Of a stretch of DNA of 48,131 nt, positions 7,245-14,621 are shown in pieces; the stretch's first letter is position 1, and each line of letters starts with the position of its first letter. The notes under the pieces are model-generated. The model ran no database searches. It was not told the origin of the DNA and saw only the letters and a list, made by a program, of their open reading frames with translations. A program made the position numbers and the translations under genes. Origin of the DNA: UBA3263 sp964508865. Lineage in GTDB: Bacteria > Bacteroidota > Bacteroidia > Bacteroidales > Muribaculaceae. The stretch spans positions 1 through 48,131 of the forward strand of contig CAZDVP010000004.1 in assembly GCA_964508865.1 (NCBI GenBank). Direction: 5' to 3'.

Positions 7245-8968
7245 TAGCGGACAATGGCTTTAATCGGTTTGACGCCATTTGCGCGGACGATATAAAGGCC
7301 GCGGCTGAGGGCTATGCGGGTGTTGTTTGCAACGTTGGTCAGGTGGGCAACGGTGCGGCCGTTGGTTTCGTAAACGTAGATGTCGGCCATGGCTTCGGTT
7401 GAGAATACACGCAGGCCGCCTTCTTCGGCCGTGATGCCGAAGCCGACTGCGGCGTCAACTTCGGGAATCGACGATTCGCCAACCATTACCGAGTTGCTCA
7501 TTTCCGATTTGAGGTTGCCTTTAACGGCGCGGATAGTGTAGCTTTCCGAGCCTTTAAAGTCGCTGATATAGAACGAGAAGTCGTCGCCGTGGGCCTGTTC
7601 TTCGATAATCGATATAGTGCCGTCGGATTCATAGACCGTGCGGGTCAGCAGATAGTAGTCAACGTCGGTGTTATCCGGGTCTTCCCAGTTGGCAATGTAG
7701 CTGGTGGCGGTTACGTTGGTCGGGGGCAGAGCGTGGGGTGCGGCGATGAAAGGCACCTCGGCGGCAGTTCCGCGCAGGGTAATGAATGTGTTGGATGTAA
7801 GACCGCCGCCACGGATGCGCATGCGGGTTTCGTGTTGGCCTGCGGCATCGGGGCGATATTCGATTTTAACGCTCACACCGGAAGCCCCGTTGGCAGCCGA
7901 AGCCGAAACGGTTGTTGTTGCGCCTTCGTCGACCGAAAAGAGCGCGGCGTCGGTGGTGGTTGAGTTATCGTAGATTGCAAGCGAAAGCGGCGTAGCGTCG
8001 GTCAGGTTCTCGCCTTTGATAACCAGGGTGGCTGAGCCGGTCTGTCCAACGAACACCGAGCCGCAGTCAATAACATCGTCGGCATGCGGAGTAATAAGCA
8101 CTGCAGGTTTGGATGGAGGAGTGGGGTCGTCGCCACCGCCTTCGCCGTTGAGGTGGGCTTTAAGGTCGAAAGCAACGTCTTTTTTGTCGCCCCAAATGTA
8201 TTCCGCCAGTTCGGGGAAGTCGATAAACGGGTTTCGGTTGCCCTGTTCCTTATAGATTGCTTCGTTGCGGTCAATTTCCTTTTGGCTCACAACGTCGGTC
8301 TGATTCCAGCGCAGCAGCAGCTCCTGACCCCAGGCAACGAGCGTGGGATAATCCTGCTTCTCGAACATGATGCCCCACGAAGGCTGGTCGGTGCGCCAGG
8401 TAATATCCGGGTAGCATGTTGCCATGTAGAAATATGTGCGGGCGTTGTCGCCTTTATATTCGTCGGCGGGTTCGTAGATGTAGCCCCCCTGGCCTCCGTG
8501 GCCGTTTTTCGGCTTGCCGATAATGGTTACGCCGTTGGTCCAGGTTGGATTATCGGTTTCGCCCAGGGGGTAGTTGCTCTTGCGGGAGTTGGCGTTTGCG
8601 TCGGAGGGATAAAGATGGTTAATATCCTTATAGGCAGCGTTCTTGGTGCCACCCCACCAGCTGTTGGCAACAGCGTGCTCGATGTTCATGCCGCCGTGGC
8701 CGCTCGAAGCGTAGCGCTTTTCGTTGCTGTAGATGTCCCACCAGGTGCCGTCGGAGCGCACGTCGGTGTTGCGGAAAGCGGACCAGGTGTTGTCGCCATA
8801 TGAGATTTCCTTGTGGCTCTTGATGGCGTTATAGGCTGCGCGCTTGAGTTCTGAGCCTTTTTTGCCGTCGAGGCCCGAGTAGTAGCCCGACGGGATATTA
8901 CGTTCAGCGGCGCCGGCGCTCAGAGCCAAAGCCGCGGTTAAAGTTGCGAATAGATAATGCAGGTTCAT
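7244..8968 (-). CDS. Secreted endonuclease I family protein with T9SS sorting domain (paralogue 2)
   Basis: First gene of the leftward operon, 574 residues from the ATG of MNLHYLFATLTAALALSAGA, a good signal peptide. An ATG eight codons upstream would lie before the predicted transcription start, so it was not used. The nuclease domain has NIEHAVANSWWGG (His98, same position as in the neighbouring paralogue) and DINHLYPSD. As in that paralogue, an ASH-like beta module (about 295-400), a fibronectin III-like module (TNVTATSYIANW) and a type A T9SS sorting domain (IYVYETNGRTVAHL, then GLYIVRANG) follow. A glycine/proline-rich linker separates the nuclease domain from the rest. A promoter with good -33 and -7 elements lies directly upstream. 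Confidence 0.92.
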   Translation of the reverse strand: MNLHYLFATLTAALALSAGAAERNIPSGYYSGLDGKKGSELKRAAYNAIKSHKEISYGDNTWSAFRNTDVRSDGTWWDIYSNEKRYASSGHGGMNIEHAVANSWWGGTKNAAYKDINHLYPSDANANSRKSNYPLGETDNPTWTNGVTIIGKPKNGHGGQGGYIYEPADEYKGDNARTYFYMATCYPDITWRTDQPSWGIMFEKQDYPTLVAWGQELLLRWNQTDVVSQKEIDRNEAIYKEQGNRNPFIDFPELAEYIWGDKKDVAFDLKAHLNGEGGGDDPTPPSKPAVLITPHADDVIDCGSVFVGQTGSATLVIKGENLTDATPLSLAIYDNSTTTDAALFSVDEGATTTVSASAANGASGVSVKIEYRPDAAGQHETRMRIRGGGLTSNTFITLRGTAAEVPFIAAPHALPPTNVTATSYIANWEDPDNTDVDYYLLTRTVYESDGTISIIEEQAHGDDFSFYISDFKGSESYTIRAVKGNLKSEMSNSVMVGESSIPEVDAAVGFGITAEEGGLRVFSTEAMADIYVYETNGRTVAHLTNVANNTRIALSRGLYIVRANGVKPIKAIVR

Positions 8969-8989
8969 TGATTTAGAAATTTTGGAGAG

Positions 8990-9021
8990 CAAAGTTACTA
9001 TTTTCGGCCGACTTTTCCAAA
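8990..9021 (-). promoter_or_regulatory. Bacteroidota-type promoter for the endonuclease-to-mnmE operon
   Basis: On the minus strand a TTTG -33 element (9021-9018) is followed, after 20 bases, by TAACTTTG (8997-8990), matching the Bacteroidota consensus TTTG-N19/20-TAnnTTTG. Transcription would start near 8983, about 15 bases before the ATG at 8968. The -33 element lies immediately after the priA stop (9025). Confidence 0.72.
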
Positions 9022-9024
9022 TTT

Positions 9025-11490
9025 TTATGCCGGATCAACGTCGTAGTGGACAATAGTTCCGCGCAATTTGCCTTGAGAGTGGATTGTTTCGACAACATCG
9101 CGCAAAATCGACTTGACTTTTACCATTGATGCGCCCACCTCGATTTTGAGCATTATGCGGCGGATATACATTGACTGCACGCGGCTGACCGGCGGGGTGT
9201 CGGGGCCGGCAACGCGGTTTCCGAGCAGGTGGCGCAGTTGGGTGGCAAATGCTTCGGCAGCGGCTTGCAGGGCATTTTCCTCGCGGTTGCGCAGGTAAAT
9301 GATTATCATTCGGGTGAACGGCGGGAAGAAGTGGGCCTTTCGTTCAGCCAGTTCGTGGTCATAGAATCCAACATAGTCATGGGCCTTCATAAAGCCGATA
9401 ACCGGGTGGTCGGGCTGGCCGGTCTGAACAATAACCTTGCCGGCCACCTCGCGGCGCCCGGCGCGTCCGGCAACCTGGAGCAGCATGTTGAACGCGCGCT
9501 CCGAAGCGCGGAAATCGGGTAGGTTTATGAGAGTGTCGGCGCTGAGCACTGAAACCACCCTGACGCCGTCGAAGTCAAGCCCCTTGGTTACCATTTGCGT
9601 GCCCACAAGAATATCGGCCTTGCGCTGCGAAAATGAGGAGATTATGTCGAGATAGCCGTCTTTGTTGCGGGTGGTGTCGAGGTCCATGCGCAAGATTCGG
9701 GCTTCGGGCAGTTCGCGCTCAATCAGCTCCTCGACCTTTTCGGTGCCGTAGCCGATAATTTCCATTGAAGGCTCGTGGCATACAGGGCAAGCAGTCGGCA
9801 TCTTATATTCCGCGCCGCAATAGTGGCAAATGAGTTTGTCGGGGTGGCGGTGATAGGTGAGCGAAACGTCGCAGTGCTCGCACTTTGGAATGTAGGCGCA
9901 CTGCGAGCAGCGGGCCATGGGCGCGAAACCCCGGCGGTTATGGAAAACTATGGCCTGGTTGCCGTTGGCCACGGTTTGCCGCAACTGCTCCCTTACTTCA
10001 GGCGCGAACGGAGAGTCGGACCATTTCTTTTTCCACTCCTTTTTCATATCGACCACTTCGATTTCGGGCAGCTCCACGCCGCCGAAGCGCTCGGTCAGTT
10101 CAACGAGCCCGTAGCGGCCGGATTGGGCCTTGAAGTAGGTCTCAACTGCCGGAGTGGCCGAGCCGAGCAAAGTTTTGGCGCCATGCATCGAGGCGAGCAC
10201 TATTGCGCAATCGCGGGCGTTATAGCGCGGAGCGGGGTCGAACTGCTTATAACTCGGTTCGTGTTCCTCATCGACTATAACCAGCCCTAAGTTCCGGAAA
10301 GGAAGGAAAATCGACGAGCGTGCGCCGATAATCACCATGGGCTCGCGGGAGTGTAGCAGGCGCTTCCATATGTCGACGCGCTCGTTGTCGGTAAACTTGC
10401 TGTGGTAAACGATTACTTTTGAGCCGAACACCCGCTGCAGGCGCCCGGTCAGTTGCGTTGTCAGGGCTATTTCCGGCACGAGCATCAGCACCTGCTTGTC
10501 CTGGCCGAGCATTCGGCTGATCAGGTGGATATAGATTTCGGTTTTGCCGCTTGAGGTTACTCCGCGAAGAAGAGTAACTTCCTTGCGGTCGTCGAGCCAG
10601 CTGCCCAAAACGCCGTTTAGCGCTAACTGCTGGGCATCGGAAAGGGTGGGGAGCGGTTGAAGCTCCAAGCCTTCGCGAGGGGCAAAGCGGTTGGTTTCGC
10701 GTCGTTCGATTCGAACCAATCCTTTGTCGGCTAAGGCTTTTAGAATGGCTGAGCTGCATCCGCTTTTGTCGAGCAGCGCATCCTTGCTGACTTCAAGGCC
10801 GCGCCCGGCTAACTGCAGGGCAGTCAGCAGCAGGTGTTCCTGTTTGGCGGCTCCCCTGACTTTTGCAAACGCCTGAGCGCGCCAATGGCTCGAACCCGAA
10901 TCCGGCGGCAGGCAAACGAGCGTTTGCTTCAGCGACCTGTAGCGCTCAACAATCTTTTCGGAAATCATTGCCAGCCGGCGCTCAATCAGCCCGGCAAGCA
11001 CCTGCTCCGGACGCGATTTAAGGCCGGTTTTCTTGACAAGGTCGCCAACCGTTATTTTCCCCTCGTGTTGCAGGGTTTGCATAATCAGCGCTTCCTCGTC
11101 GGTCAGGCCTTCGAGGTCGGAACTCTCGGCATCTGCCCCTATTTCCACAAAGGTTTCACTTTCGAGCTTCAGTCCGGCCGGCAGTGCGGCTTTCATCACG
11201 TCGCCTATCGAGCAGAGATAATAGTCGGCAATCCACTGCCATAGGCGCAGCTGCGGGTGTACCACAACCGGCTCGTTCTCGCGGTCGAGAATACGGTCGA
11301 TGGGTTTGATTTCATAGCCTTCGGGCTTGGGGGCGCAGGTGTTCACGACTATTGCCGTGTAGAACTTGCGTCGGCCGAACGGAACCACTACGCGCATGCC
11401 AACATGAAGCCGGCCCTCCATTTCCGGTGGAACGGAATAGGTGAAGAGCGCATTGAGCGGCAGCGGGACTATGACTTCAACAAAACTCAA
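9025..11490 (-). CDS. priA: Primosomal protein N' (replication restart helicase PriA), TTG start
   Basis: PriA recognises stalled or repaired forks and reloads the replicative helicase. The 821-residue protein has the N-terminal 3'-end-binding domain (about 1-100), a winged-helix region, and a superfamily 2 helicase core with Walker A GVTSSGKT (310-317) and DEEH (407-410). An eight-cysteine zinc module inserted between the helicase lobes has Cys 528, 531, 537, 540, 555, 558, 568 and 571, all present. The start is a TTG giving SFVEVIVPLPLNALFTY, the conserved N terminus; the first in-frame ATG is about 23 codons later, inside the domain, so the TTG is preferred. The upstream 60 bases are very AT-rich. 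No perfect promoter is seen; expression may come from upstream genes or a weak promoter. Confidence 0.96.
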   Translation of the reverse strand: MSFVEVIVPLPLNALFTYSVPPEMEGRLHVGMRVVVPFGRRKFYTAIVVNTCAPKPEGYEIKPIDRILDRENEPVVVHPQLRLWQWIADYYLCSIGDVMKAALPAGLKLESETFVEIGADAESSDLEGLTDEEALIMQTLQHEGKITVGDLVKKTGLKSRPEQVLAGLIERRLAMISEKIVERYRSLKQTLVCLPPDSGSSHWRAQAFAKVRGAAKQEHLLLTALQLAGRGLEVSKDALLDKSGCSSAILKALADKGLVRIERRETNRFAPREGLELQPLPTLSDAQQLALNGVLGSWLDDRKEVTLLRGVTSSGKTEIYIHLISRMLGQDKQVLMLVPEIALTTQLTGRLQRVFGSKVIVYHSKFTDNERVDIWKRLLHSREPMVIIGARSSIFLPFRNLGLVIVDEEHEPSYKQFDPAPRYNARDCAIVLASMHGAKTLLGSATPAVETYFKAQSGRYGLVELTERFGGVELPEIEVVDMKKEWKKKWSDSPFAPEVREQLRQTVANGNQAIVFHNRRGFAPMARCSQCAYIPKCEHCDVSLTYHRHPDKLICHYCGAEYKMPTACPVCHEPSMEIIGYGTEKVEELIERELPEARILRMDLDTTRNKDGYLDIISSFSQRKADILVGTQMVTKGLDFDGVRVVSVLSADTLINLPDFRASERAFNMLLQVAGRAGRREVAGKVIVQTGQPDHPVIGFMKAHDYVGFYDHELAERKAHFFPPFTRMIIIYLRNREENALQAAAEAFATQLRHLLGNRVAGPDTPPVSRVQSMYIRRIMLKIEVGASMVKVKSILRDVVETIHSQGKLRGTIVHYDVDPA

Positions 11491-11563
11491 GTTTTAAATT
11501 TAATAAAATTTTAGTAAATCAAATTTTAACATTCTGAATTAACGCTTTTTAGCTTTCGAAATA

Positions 11564-11594
11564 TTGCAAAACACGCCAAATTTGCGTAACTTTG
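11564..11594 (+). promoter_or_regulatory. Bacteroidota-type promoter on the plus strand, inside the priA-queC gap
   Basis: TTG at 11564-11566, then 20 bases, then TAACTTTG at 11587-11594 fit the Bacteroidota consensus. It points rightwards although the flanking genes are on the minus strand, so it would drive a non-coding transcript starting near 11601. Confidence 0.65.
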
Positions 11595-11600
11595 CATAAA

Positions 11601-11712
11601 ACAATAGCCCGGCGCTAAGTGTTATTATATTGAATTTGATAAGAAATTATATACTTGAATTTTGGTTATGAGGGAGGTGCGTGTCTGTGAAGATGCGCAC
11701 TTTCATTTTTTT
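11601..11712 (+). ncRNA. Candidate small RNA, about 110 nt, with own promoter and terminator
   Basis: No convincing reading frame lies between the plus-strand promoter at 11564-11594 and the terminator at 11677-11712. The transcript would be AT-rich with a short GC cluster near its 5' end and the strong hairpin at its 3' end. Its last bases overlap the queC stop codon on the other strand, so it is convergent with queC and could act on it, or act in trans. I do not recognise a known RNA family; 6S RNA is longer than this. The promoter-terminator pair is directly visible; existence of a stable RNA is inference. Confidence 0.5.
11677..11712 (+). terminator. Intrinsic terminator of the candidate small RNA
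   Basis: A 10-bp stem (GTGCGTGTCT pairing with AGATGCGCAC) closes a GTGA tetraloop and is followed by TTTCATTTTTTT. Two of the pairs are G-U and form only in plus-strand RNA; on the minus strand they would be A-C mismatches, and no T-run follows there. This shows direction clearly. Confidence 0.75.
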
Positions 11713-12373
11713 ATTCAGGCTGGTTTTCGTAAACGGTTTTATCGTCGATTCCGGCAAGCGCCAGCGACTCGCGCCGTTCGCGGCAGGTTCCGCAAACTCC
11801 GCAGTGGTTTTCGCCGCCTTTGTAGCAGCTGTAGGTAGTTGAATAGTCGATTCCCAAGCCTTTGCCGATTTTGGCGATTTCCGCTTTGGTCAGGTTGGTG
11901 TAGGGGGCGCGCAGCTCCAGATTCTCGTAGGTACCGGCTGCGATTGCTTCGCCCATGGCTTTGATGAACTCAGGGCGGCAGTCGGGATAGACCGTATGGT
12001 CGCCGCTATGGTTGGCCAGCATAACAGCTTTCAGACCGCGGCTTTCGGCCAGGCCGGCTGCAGTGGCCAGCATGATGCCGTTGCGGAAGGGCACGACGGT
12101 GGAGCGCATATTCTCGTCCTCATAGTCGCCTTCGGGAATTGCATCGGCACCCTCGAGCAGCGACGAGTGGAAATATTCGCCCATAAAATCGAGGTGAATC
12201 TCGAGCAGTTCAACTCCGAGCTGAGCGCAGTGGAGGCGGGCGCACTCCAGTTCGCGCTGGTTGTGGTTGCTGCCGTAAATGAAGTTAACGGCCAAGGCAA
12301 TGCTGTCGATTTTGTCGTGGAGCAGCGTAACTGAGTCCATGCCGCCCGAAAGGACTATCAAAGCGTCTTTCAT
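11711..12373 (-). CDS. queC: 7-cyano-7-deazaguanine synthase QueC
   Basis: QueC converts 7-carboxy-7-deazaguanine to preQ0 using ATP and ammonia, a step in queuosine synthesis. The 220-residue protein has the PP-loop ATP-pyrophosphatase motif LSGGMDS (8-14) and a C-terminal zinc site with Cys 183, 191, 194 and 197 (CYKGGENHCGVCGTC), all typical. It follows queF by three bases, so the two consecutive enzymes are encoded together: QueC makes preQ0 and QueF reduces it. The other queuosine genes (queD, queE, tgt) are not in the window. No preQ1 riboswitch is visible before these genes; the operon leader is only about 30 bases. Confidence 0.97.
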   Translation of the reverse strand: MKDALIVLSGGMDSVTLLHDKIDSIALAVNFIYGSNHNQRELECARLHCAQLGVELLEIHLDFMGEYFHSSLLEGADAIPEGDYEDENMRSTVVPFRNGIMLATAAGLAESRGLKAVMLANHSGDHTVYPDCRPEFIKAMGEAIAAGTYENLELRAPYTNLTKAEIAKIGKGLGIDYSTTYSCYKGGENHCGVCGTCRERRESLALAGIDDKTVYENQPE

Positions 12374-12376
12374 ATT

Positions 12377-12859
12377 TTATTTAATTCTGCTAACCTGATA
12401 ATTCATCTGTTCAATCATTCGGGGAGCCAACAGCGCCTGGTGGTCGGCATCGGCCCATTGGGCATAGGGGCGAATCGAAATTCCGCCGCGAGGGGTGAAC
12501 ATTCCGAGCACTTCAATATAGCGCGGCGACATCAGCGCAATCAAATCCTTCATTATGATGTTGATGCAGTCTTCGTGGAAGTCTCCATGGTTGCGGAAGC
12601 TGAAAAGATAGAGCTTGAGGCTCTTGCTCTCCACCATTTTTTCGCCCGGTATATAGTTTATTACTATATGGCCGAAATCGGGCTGGCCGGTTTTGGGGCA
12701 GAGCGAGGTAAACTCCGGGCAGTCGAGCGACACCAGATAGTCGTTTTCGGGATGCTTGTTGGGAAACCATTCCAGCAACTGGGCGGAATAGTCGGTAGGA
12801 TAGTTGGTCTTGCCGGCGCCGAGCAGGGTCACTCCGGCGAGTTCTTCGTTGGTTCTCAT
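12377..12859 (-). CDS. queF: NADPH-dependent 7-cyano-7-deazaguanine reductase QueF
   Basis: QueF reduces the nitrile of preQ0 to the amine of preQ1 with two NADPH. This is the short, unimodular T-fold type (160 residues). The nucleophile Cys54 lies in SLCPKTGQPDFG with Asp61 as the acid, the QueF motif ESKSLKLYLFSFRNH holds the substrate-binding Glu, and FHED (about 94-97) is present. The start ATG shares one base with the stop of the upstream C69 dipeptidase (TAATG at 12859). Confidence 0.97.
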   Translation of the reverse strand: MRTNEELAGVTLLGAGKTNYPTDYSAQLLEWFPNKHPENDYLVSLDCPEFTSLCPKTGQPDFGHIVINYIPGEKMVESKSLKLYLFSFRNHGDFHEDCINIIMKDLIALMSPRYIEVLGMFTPRGGISIRPYAQWADADHQALLAPRMIEQMNYQVSRIK

Positions 12860-14508
12860 TATTTCAAGTTGATTTTGCGAACTTTAAGGCGGTCGCCGTT
12901 TTCATTGACTATCTGGCGGAAATAGCGGTCGTTATATCCGCCGAATACCGGGCTGACGGGCAGGCCGGTTTCGGTGCGCTTGAAGCTGCCGTCGGCGTTC
13001 TGCTTCTTAATGTTGCCGTCCAGGAACTTAACTGTCAGGAAATCGTTGAGAGCAAAATAGCGCTGAGTGGCGTCGTTGGCCAGCTTGTGTGAAACCTCAG
13101 TCAGGGTTTGCCGCTGCTGATCGACCGGAGCTTTTTTCAGGGCCTGATTCTCACGCAGAGCCTTGTCGGCGGCCTGGGCTGCGGTTTCCAGTTCGTTCTG
13201 AACGTTGCGGATGTCGCCAATCATTTGCGAATAGCGGTTGTAGGCCTGGTTGGCAACCATGTTGGTAGCCCAGAAAGCAGCGTCGCGGCTAATGGTGTAG
13301 AGGTCGCCGTTGCCTTCCTGGAAGCAGCGTGGCACCTCCGTCATCGAACAGTAGACCGGCGAGTAGAACGACGTGTTGGCATCGTCGGTGCCGAACCAGA
13401 GCGTGGCCTTCATGCCCTGCGGCGCATTCTCATCGCATTGAGCAACGAAGGAGAAGCCGGTTTGCTGCGTTGCGATTGCACGTTCGTGGAAATACTCGGT
13501 GCTGTCGACAGTGAATTCCATAGGGCGCCAACGGTAGGGCACGTCGAAGGGACCGGCGCCTATATCCGGTGTCATGTCCATGGGAGTGCCTTCGAAATGG
13601 TCGCGCATCATCCATTGCATATCGCTGACGCTTACCTCTTTTTCGGGCTTGACCCAGAGCGGCATCGGCTCGCCCTGGCCCTCCATTACCCAGCCGAGCG
13701 ATTCGGCGGCTTCGGCGGGAGCAAAGCGGTTGAAGTAGCTCCAAACACGGGCATCGCAACCTCTCAGGGCCATATAGTCATAGACCTGATAGGCTTTTGA
13801 GAAGCTGAAATCCTCGTCTTTGCCGTCGAAGTAGCCTTTTTCGCGGGCAAAGCTGATAACGTCGGGCGAGTAAATGGTCGTTTCCGGCTCGTTGAGCGGG
13901 AACTGATGAATGCGCGGATTGTTGGCGTGGCCGCTGATGCAGCCGTCGGGAATGCGGCGGGCAACCCAAACGGCGCCTTTGCGGCCCGGACCTTTACCGA
14001 TCATTTCAACAATCCAGGCTTCGTTGGGGTCGGCAATCGAAAAGGATTCGCCTTCGGAGGCGTAGCCATATTTCTCGACCAGGTCGGTCATAATCTTCAC
14101 TGCCTCGCGGGCGGTGCGGGCGCGCTCGAGGGTAATGTAAATCAGCGAACCGTAGTCAATGATGCCTTCGGGGTCAATCAGCTCCTCGCGGCCGCCCCAG
14201 GTGCTTTCGGCCATGGCAACGCCGTTTTCGTTAACGTGGCCTATGCGGGAGTAGGTGTGGGCCGGCTGGGGAATTTCGCCCAGGTATCGGCCCGAGTCCC
14301 AGTCATATATTTTGCGCATGGCGCCGGGCGCATGGTCGGCTGCCGGAGCGGAAGGCATATCGCCGTAAAGGGTATGGCTGTCGGCGGCATAGGTGATCAT
14401 AACGCTGCCATCTTTGGTCGCACCTTTGGCTGCTATGAGGCTGGTGCAGGCGTCAGCGCCGAGCCAGCCAAGAGCAGCCGCCATACTGAAAGCTATGAGT
14501 TTCTTCAT
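12859..14508 (-). CDS. C69 family dipeptidase, exported
   Basis: A 549-residue peptidase of the PepD/C69 family (N-terminal nucleophile fold). The signal-like segment MKKLIAFSMAAALGWLGADA ends just before Cys21 in CTSLIAAKGATKDGS; after removal of the leader this cysteine becomes the N-terminal nucleophile, as the family requires. Further conserved blocks such as MAESTWGGREEL and ISGHANNPRIHQF follow. The position of the cysteine could look like a lipobox, but C69 catalysis explains it better. Such enzymes cleave dipeptides in the periplasm of amino-acid and peptide-using Bacteroidota. It is first in an operon with queF and queC, with no obvious functional link. Confidence 0.92.
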   Translation of the reverse strand: MKKLIAFSMAAALGWLGADACTSLIAAKGATKDGSVMITYAADSHTLYGDMPSAPAADHAPGAMRKIYDWDSGRYLGEIPQPAHTYSRIGHVNENGVAMAESTWGGREELIDPEGIIDYGSLIYITLERARTAREAVKIMTDLVEKYGYASEGESFSIADPNEAWIVEMIGKGPGRKGAVWVARRIPDGCISGHANNPRIHQFPLNEPETTIYSPDVISFAREKGYFDGKDEDFSFSKAYQVYDYMALRGCDARVWSYFNRFAPAEAAESLGWVMEGQGEPMPLWVKPEKEVSVSDMQWMMRDHFEGTPMDMTPDIGAGPFDVPYRWRPMEFTVDSTEYFHERAIATQQTGFSFVAQCDENAPQGMKATLWFGTDDANTSFYSPVYCSMTEVPRCFQEGNGDLYTISRDAAFWATNMVANQAYNRYSQMIGDIRNVQNELETAAQAADKALRENQALKKAPVDQQRQTLTEVSHKLANDATQRYFALNDFLTVKFLDGNIKKQNADGSFKRTETGLPVSPVFGGYNDRYFRQIVNENGDRLKVRKINLK

Positions 14509-14543
14509 TATTTCGAGTGTTTCAGATTGTTTAAAGACTTCTG

Positions 14544-14551
14544 CAAAGTTA
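14544..14551 (-). promoter_or_regulatory. -7 promoter element for the C69 dipeptidase-queF-queC operon
   Basis: TAACTTTG on the minus strand matches the Bacteroidota -7 box exactly. A start near 14537 would give a leader of about 29 bases. No clear -33 TTTG is seen at the expected distance. Confidence 0.5.
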
Positions 14552-14575
14552 CGAAAAATTCCATGAAATTACTAA

Positions 14576-14605
14576 TTGCCAATTCCTATTTTTTGACTAA
14601 CTTTG
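14576..14605 (+). promoter_or_regulatory. Bacteroidota-type promoter for the ABC-F gene
   Basis: TTG (14576-14578), exactly 19 bases, then TAACTTTG (14598-14605). The predicted start near 14612 is only about ten bases before the ATG at 14622, giving an almost leaderless message. Confidence 0.72.
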
Positions 14606-14621
14606 CGGAAAAATACAAGCT

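Noticed and set aside
12859..14508. C69 dipeptidase as a lipoprotein because of Cys21 after the leader
   Set aside because: The cysteine is the expected N-terminal nucleophile of the family, and the residues before it (GADA) do not form a good lipobox.
14509..14621. A preQ1 riboswitch before the queF/queC operon
   Set aside because: The predicted leader is about 29 bases, too short, and no pseudoknot-like sequence was seen; preQ1 switches would also be expected nearer queF.
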